A DNA stretch of 64,000 nucleotides from Lepidurus packardi (Eukaryota; Arthropoda; Branchiopoda; Notostraca; Triopsidae), in assembly GCA_023053545.1 (NCBI GenBank), contig JAKZAN010000004.1, forward strand, positions 10,230,001-10,294,000, written 5' to 3'. The position numbers and the translations under genes are program-made. The stretch's first letter is position 1. The number at the start of each line of letters is the position of its first letter. Of the stretch, positions 58,211-64,000 are shown in pieces. The notes under the pieces were generated by a model that saw nothing but the letters and a program-made list of their open reading frames with translations, ran no database searches and had not been told where the DNA came from.

Positions 58211-58701
58211 AGTAATATTGCAAATGAATAAGGAAATCTTTCATTTTAGTTTGTACAAATTGTACCCAAAACGGAAACACCAACACGTAGTATATAATTA
58301 CAAACTAATGACGCGTTTTGTTTCTTTTCTTTTTTAAGGATGAATAGCAATCTTTATTGGTTTGGTGAGAACAAAGTAATATTGCAAATGAATAAGGAAA
58401 TCTTTCATTTTAGTTTGTACAAATTGTACCCAAAACGGAAACACCAACACGTAGTATATAATTACAAACTAATGACGCGTTTTGTTTCTTTTCTTTTTTT
58501 AAGGATGAATAGCAATCTTTATTGGTTTGGTGAGAACAAAGTAATATTGCAAATGAATAAGAAAATCTTTCATTTTTAGTTTGTACAAATTGTACCCAAA
58601 CGGAAACACCAACACGTAGTATATAATTACAAACTAATGACGCGTTTTGTTTCTTTTCTTTTTTAAGGATGAATAGCAATCTTTATTGGTCTGGTGAGAA
58701 C
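58211..58701. repeat. Tandem repeat of a 164-165 bp unit, 3 copies
   Basis: Units start with AGTAATATTGCAAATG at 58211, 58375 and 58540 and end with TTTGGTGAGAAC or TCTGGTGAGAAC. Copies differ at only a few positions (a single A/G, a T insertion, one C for T), so the amplification is recent or the array is homogenised. Each unit has ACACCAACACGTAGTATA and a T-rich block followed by AAGGATGAATAGC. Frames through it (58340-58579 +, 58410-58679 -) only reflect the repeat. Confidence 0.95.
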
Positions 58702-59950
58702 GATAATACTTTCTGTGGGGTGAAGAAATGGTCTGGCAGCAGTTGGTCTTACCCTATATTTAAACTGTACCACCCTTCCATTTCCTCCTTCTCCTTTCCG
58801 TGGGTGTCCATTTCGACGGTATCCACTTTGGACTGCGTATTTAATACATAGATTTCGTACCTTGTCGAGGCTCTTACTATCCCTGTCGTACACACGCATC
58901 TATACATGTATTTCTATATATGTATACATCAAACCTGTGTGAACTGTCAATCGAAAAGCTGAGATTCACTTAAAACACCTGACATTCATTTTTGCCAGGA
59001 ATAAAGCAAGGGTTTAGAAAGGGGTTTTTGTCCCTTAAAGTGACAGCTAACATCAACCATCCCCTGCCAAAATCAACGTGTTAATCACGCTGGGGTAGAA
59101 ATCCAGGTCGACAAGCCGTAAAGGATCCCAGACAAGGAAATGATAGAGGACTCGTTCGGGTCACTCGACGACCACACCAACTCGTAAATAGTAATCATAA
59201 CTCAACACATGGAAGAAAAGTCCTTTAGGAGCTTGGGGTAACTTGAGGGTGACGAAACACCCCTTAAGATTGAAAAATTCCTCTTTTGGATGTGAGAAAA
59301 CCCCGTTGGAAGTAACAAACAGACGCGAAAGATGCCGAGGGATCTTTAGTTTATCGGTTCTCAACGAAAACGCGGAATTTTCAAAGTTTTCAACCAAAGC
59401 AGTGCAAAAGTTCATTATTTGCCGTTTTCCTTTTGTTGTAGGTTTTCTAAATAAAAATAATGTTCTATTCTTAGCAGGATTAAAGAAAAGAGGGAAGTTA
59501 ACTAACTGGAACCTAAACGCGAATAGAAAGAGGCATTATTTTTTTTTTTTTTTACAACGACGGGTGATGGCTCATTAAAAAGCAATTTCACGACAACAAA
59601 TTACCGGGTGACTTGACCTATCCAATTAAACTTACAGACCTTACAGGCTCCTCAGCATAATAGGACAATTGACCGCTTTTTTCTCTTTTTTTTTCTTCTT
59701 TCCTTTTGCTGTAAGCCTCTTCAACTGAGAGCTCTTTCACAAAAACTGGAGCCTGCTTTTTGTCACGCCGAGATTTGTCTCCTTTTTTACCCCAAAATTA
59801 TTATAACATAAAGACCTTTTTTTGGTCCTCAACTGTCTTAAAATGTTTGCACGCAAAGACGCGCGCCATACAGACTGCAATCTCCAATCCAGCATCATCT
59901 TTATAAATGCCAATAAAACCCCCTTCTACATAACAATGAAAAAACGACAC
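58702..59950. other. Intergenic, no gene recognised
   Basis: Frames at 58663-58899 (-) and 59243-59578 (+) have no signature. A T run lies at 59538-59552. Nothing else was found. Confidence 0.45.
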
Positions 59951-60066
59951 GAGGACTAGGTTGCACCCGACAAAAGAACTACAAACTTAAGGACTACGAA
60001 ACCCGACTTAAGGACTAGGTTAGGTTAGGACTAGGTTATAGATTAGATTAGGTTAGGACTAGGATA
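59951..60066. repeat. Degenerate GGACTAGGTTA / TTAGG-like repeats
   Basis: GGACTAGG occurs at least four times and GGTTAGG three times in this stretch, mixed with GATTAGATTAGG. TTAGG is the arthropod telomere unit, but here the runs are short and interrupted, so this could equally be an unrelated simple repeat. Confidence 0.4.
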
Positions 60067-60653
60067 AGCTATTTGCTAGTGTATATTGCCCTTTTAAATT
60101 GCACCAAACAAGCCACAACAAGCCAGAACAAGGGGTATGTTCCTTTATAGCGCCTAGACAAGAGCCAAATTGGAACCGGAGACGGAGCAAACCCGTCCAA
60201 AAGCAACGTTAAATAAAAATTAAATCTTAAAAAAGTCTGAAAAGGTTTCAACAAAGGATCTCTTTGTTTCTGGTGGCTTAAGAAACAAATCTGGCGGGAC
60301 AAATTTCCTGTGACGTAATACGTTCACGGTAAAGATGCTTTGGCTCGCACGCACAGACCCTTTACACACTGCGAAAACTCCAAAAAATACCCCTAACGGT
60401 ATCCCCAAGTTGTTGTTTTTTACTGTGGCTCTTGCTCTCTAAACAGACCCGCGCATAACATAACACGCACGAGAAAGATAACGCCAGGTGAGCTAGAGCG
60501 GAAAACCACGGCCCAAGCCTGGCTAAAGGGTGCAAACAACACGGAGGGATGGTCAGTGTTTACAAACATTAGGGGCTAGACCTGGGGATATCCTTCAACT
60601 CTGAGGAAAGTTGGTCTTCTTTGAACCCAGGCCGTACCAGTGCCACGCCTATA

Positions 60654-60870
60654 TTCTAAGTTTCTCGTTTCTCACTAACCAGTTTTACTAAAATACACTA
60701 AAATAACAACGCTAACTATAATTAATCAACGTCAAATCAAAATTCCCAAAATAATTACAAATAAAACAGGTTAAATCAATTCTAAGCTTCTCACTAACCA
60801 GTTTGACTAAATATAGTGCAACAACAACGCTAGCTGTAATAAATCAACGTCAAATTAAACTAGTAAATAC
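60654..60870. repeat. Tandem duplication, about 126 bp period, 2 diverged copies
   Basis: TTCTAAG, CTCACTAACCAGTTT, ACTAAA, CAACGCTA and AATCAACGTCAAAT occur in the same order at 60654 and again at 60780. The second copy carries deletions and substitutions. Confidence 0.8.
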
Positions 60871-61288
60871 CTAAACTTACCTAAAAATGAACTAGATTAA
60901 ATCAAATTAGGGCAAAATAAAAGAGGTCAAATAGGGGAGTATTAAAATGTCAATTAAAAGAAAATAACATACTAAATTAAATTTCTTAAATTAAAAGAAA
61001 ATATTAACACAAGTCAAAGAAAATGAAGGTAATATTACAACATTTCCACGAAAAATAACTACAAAATTCAAAGATTGGAAAACGAAAATGAGAAAACGAT
61101 AGCAAACGTATGTTCAACAAACATGAAACAATTCCAATAAAATAGAAAAAAATTTAAAATATATATAAATAAAATAAGTGTTAAAATAAAATATTTCCCA
61201 AAATTGAATTTGGAGTCACTACGTACTTTTGCAAAAAGTAAATGAAGAATGTAAGCTTTAAATGCCCATATTTTCGAGTGGTAAATAC

Positions 61289-61415
61289 CTGTAAGGCTCC
61301 TAGCCTCATCCTCATCCTGATTTCCAAATGACAAAGAATCTTGCGCTAGCCGCTGTCCAGCTGCTGCATTTCCAGAGTCACGATTTCTTCGCGGCCGCAA
61401 CTCCAACTCTGCCAT
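61289..61415 (-). CDS. Candidate first coding exon of an unrecognised gene
   Basis: ATG 61415 starts 42 codons (begins MAELELRPRRNRDSG, ends DEDEARSLT) that stop at a donor CAG|GTATTT in phase 1. The composition (acidic/basic N-terminus, GC-rich with a NotI site GCGGCCGC) stands out from the A+T-rich flank and looks like the cytoplasmic start of a membrane or regulatory protein. I could not find a following exon on the minus strand between 33 and 61 kb, so the gene would need a very long intron or the exon is false. Confidence 0.25.
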
Positions 61416-63286
61416 TCCGGCCACGCCATTAGTGACCAGGACAGGTGAGAGATAGAGAGACGCCCTTTATTTTTTTTTTATTTTTTTTTTGCCACAGCGG
61501 AATATGAAGACCTTTCAGCTACAAGGATTTGGGAATATACGGTATACGGTGTGCTTACTACCAAGCTTGGAAACACCGCAGCTGCCTCTTTGGGCGCCAA
61601 AAGTGAATCTAAAAAATCCTAATAAAACGTAAGAAAAAACAACCGGAAGCGTAGTACGCTTTTGTTTTGATAAGAACCACCACGCTTTGGTTGCTTTTAC
61701 AACCTTTCTACCTTTCTCGCCCCCTTCCTCGATGACCCTTTCGCCTTACGTTTGGTGTCCGTCCATAGTGAAAAGGTACACACGTTTAGACGAAACCAAG
61801 GCCAGCCCGAAGTGGTAGTAGCGATACCACGTGGATTAAATGCTCCGGTCGAGCTTGGCTGCCCATCTACAATCACAATACCACCACAAGCCAATCCAGG
61901 CAAGACCAAATCCATGTCGAGCTTCCTTTACTTTTTTTCCGACTACCTGTTTGGAAATGCAAGAATGCTTGGATGCGTCTATCTTGAGTTGGGATCCCCT
62001 TTCAAAGCAACAAATAGGAAGAAAAGTGTCCAAGGGTAGTGGAAAAAGAATGCGTGGAACCTTGTGGGAATGGCTAATTATTCGGTGGAAACATCGCTGA
62101 AATGCAAGGACTGGTGGACCCTGCGACCCGAAACCTTGAAGGTGGTCCTTTTTCTTGTATGACATGTAGGAAATTCGGCAATAAAAGCAGTTCGCAGATA
62201 GTGCGAAGGTTTCGAGTTTTGCCTCAGTTTTTGTTTTGATAAAGCCCCGCGAATAACGGCAACGCTTAACCTACTTCGTGCTGTAGCGTCAAGAAGCCGA
62301 GGAATCCGAGCCAGACAGAGTAATAGCGCGGATACCTGGAGCGAAACTACCCAGACTGAAGTAGAGCCACGTCATGTGGGCAAGCGGTAAGAGCACACCA
62401 CCACACACATAGCCGCTCATATGCAGGTAGAAATCTAAGAAAAACAATGGTCAAGACCTCAAAGTGGAGAGACTTTGTGGTTGCAGGCTATTTGTGGCCA
62501 CGTCGCGTGGAGTAGGCCAAAGGCCATCTTGCCGGGCGAGGGATGGTGCATAAGAACAACACAGGCTAAAGGCTTTGTTGCTTTGGTGGAGAGGCTCATA
62601 AGTGTTCGTTCAAACTCCGAAAGCTCACGCAGGTGTCTGTATGTATGTTGGCATTACTCTGAAAGGAATCTTGCGGGATCGTAGAGGTGCCAATGGGGGA
62701 GTAAGGTTTCAAAATGAAAAAAATGTATGTTACAGAAGAGACCAAACTACATGTTCTGGCTCAAGAACCTCTATGTCAATTGTGCATTTTAAACGAGTAA
62801 TTAATTATTTGAAACCGCTAAAGAATGCATTCCCCTTTAAAGCGTGTTCCAAGCGGGGCATTCCGCCCTACGGGGTTAAGCCGTTGTTGACAAGCCTTGA
62901 TGCTACTTGGTATTCGGTATTCGCATGAATTCCGCAGTGGTTTCGCACGTGAGTGAGGTATAGCTTGTATAGACAGTAATTCGGCTTGCTGAAGCTTCTA
63001 GCGACACGTTGGATGCTTCCTAAGCGCCCTGTCGACACGTCAGCACAGCACGGAACTTGGGAATCCATAGGAACTCACCTGGGAGACACGAGAACTTCAT
63101 GACAGCCTTGACTCCTATCTGAGTGGGTAATTTAGAGGTGTTAGCTTCGCACGCATGCTTGCCAACTGCTACAACTTCTTTCTTTAGTCTATCTTGTGTT
63201 TTCCATATAGGCCTCGTAAACCCCATAAACAAAACGTGCTAAGTAGCAGCACGGCCAAGTACAATTGTCAGCTGCCTCGTTTTTAG
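61416..63286. other. Intergenic, no gene recognised
   Basis: Frames on both strands at 61700-62165 and 62475-62928 have no signature. If the exon at 61289-61415 is real, its promoter lies at about 61420-61700. Confidence 0.4.
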
Positions 63287-63440
63287 GTACGTCAATCAGA
63301 CACCTGGTCTTATTTTACGACTTTTCCGAGATGTTATTGGCCACCGGACTCCCCCCACACCATTTACGACTCTCTTATCCGAAACTCAATTTTATTCTGA
63401 TGAGAAGCCACGCGCTGACGAAACGAGCGTGGTTTCCTAG
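63287..63440 (+). CDS. Candidate terminal exon of an unrecognised gene
   Basis: An acceptor (CTCGTTTTTAG) at 63276-63286 opens a phase-2 frame to TAG at 63438-63440. The 51-codon product (starts YVNQTPGLILRLFRDVIGH, contains TPPTPFTTLLSETQF) is charged and coding-like. AATAAA at 63530-63535, 90 bases after the stop, fits a gene end. No upstream exon was found, and no family is recognised. Confidence 0.2.
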
Positions 63441-64000
63441 CGGGGAACGTAGACCATGCTAAGTAAGTTGTATTGTTATCGTGGAATGACAAATATACCA
63501 GCCTGTTGTAACCCAAAACCAAAACTGTCAATAAAGAAAAATTCAATAAAGGGGAAAAAGCCTTCAAATGCAGACGGCTTCATTAGCGCCCAGGATCTTG
63601 ATCCTCAGGGCTCCAGGTGTTCCTCCAGTCCTACCAACGCGTGAAAGCGACAATGAAATCTTGTGGATCGCCTGGATTTGAATCGCTTTTTCCTCTACCG
63701 ATGACTCCATCCTAGTTTCTCGGGGTTTCCAAGCAACATGAACCTGAGAGACTCTATTGTTTAAATATTGGTTTTCTGTGAAAGAGAAACTCTAGACACG
63801 GTGTTCCTTAACCGTCGTAACTGAATAGGGATCATGATTACAACTTTGTCGAGTGTTCAGATCCGGGTTTGGTGGCTTCCACTTTTGTTCGATTTTCAAG
63901 GGCTTCGCCAGCCCAGGATTAATAATGAAAGCTTCTTAGCTTCACGGCCCAGGCACAGCAAGTTTAACGTTAACTAAAACGTTCGAAAAGTCGCCCAGAC
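63441..64000. other. Window end, nothing recognised
   Basis: After the AATAAA at 63530-63535 I see no further gene or repeat. Confidence 0.45.

Noticed and set aside
58211-58701. CRISPR-like array
   Set aside because: The units are contiguous 164-bp tandem copies with no alternation of short repeats and unique spacers, in a eukaryotic genome.

Overview
The window looks like nuclear DNA of an invertebrate animal, probably an arthropod and perhaps a crustacean (the animal call is firm, the arthropod call is weak). The reasons are spliced genes with GT-AG introns mostly 50-90 bases long, metazoan-only families (MPP-type MAGUK, syntenin, ANKRD29), a tRNA with internal A and B boxes, AATAAA signals, and a Thr-rich tail followed by Gly-Asp-Tyr repeats. 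A degenerate TTAGG-like stretch also fits arthropods, but it is short.

Layout. Positions 1-5.4 kb hold the 3' end of a Thr-rich protein (+), a doubtful small membrane protein (-), a tRNA-Arg(CCT) (-), TMEM65 (-) and the RNase P/MRP subunit RPP30 (+). From 5.7 to 11.6 kb lies a small unrecognised ORF (+), then an MPP2/MPP6-like MAGUK (-) with a 656-residue N-terminal extension. From 15.6 to 25.6 kb are ANKRD29 (+), syntenin (-), the mitochondrial trifunctional thiolase HADHB (+), mitochondrial ribosomal protein bL32m (-) and a CRAL-TRIO lipid-transfer protein (-). From 27.9 to 33.0 kb are PDSS1 (+) and POP1 (+). Nine gene models were spliced by hand, and every one closes in frame at a length close to its family. 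From 33 kb to the end (31 kb, nearly half the window) no gene is recognisable: there are transposon-like elements, a dispersed 65-150 bp repeat family, tandem repeats, microsatellites and a few orphan exon-like ORFs.

How the genes relate. Four products act in mitochondria (TMEM65, HADHB, bL32m, PDSS1). Two are protein subunits of the same ribonucleoprotein, RNase P/MRP (RPP30, POP1). Two are PDZ scaffolds at the plasma membrane (MPP, syntenin). Short divergent intervals at TMEM65/RPP30 and syntenin/HADHB suggest shared promoters. I see no operon and no obvious new multi-gene system. The most unusual items are the MAGUK extension, the repeat families and the orphan exon candidates.
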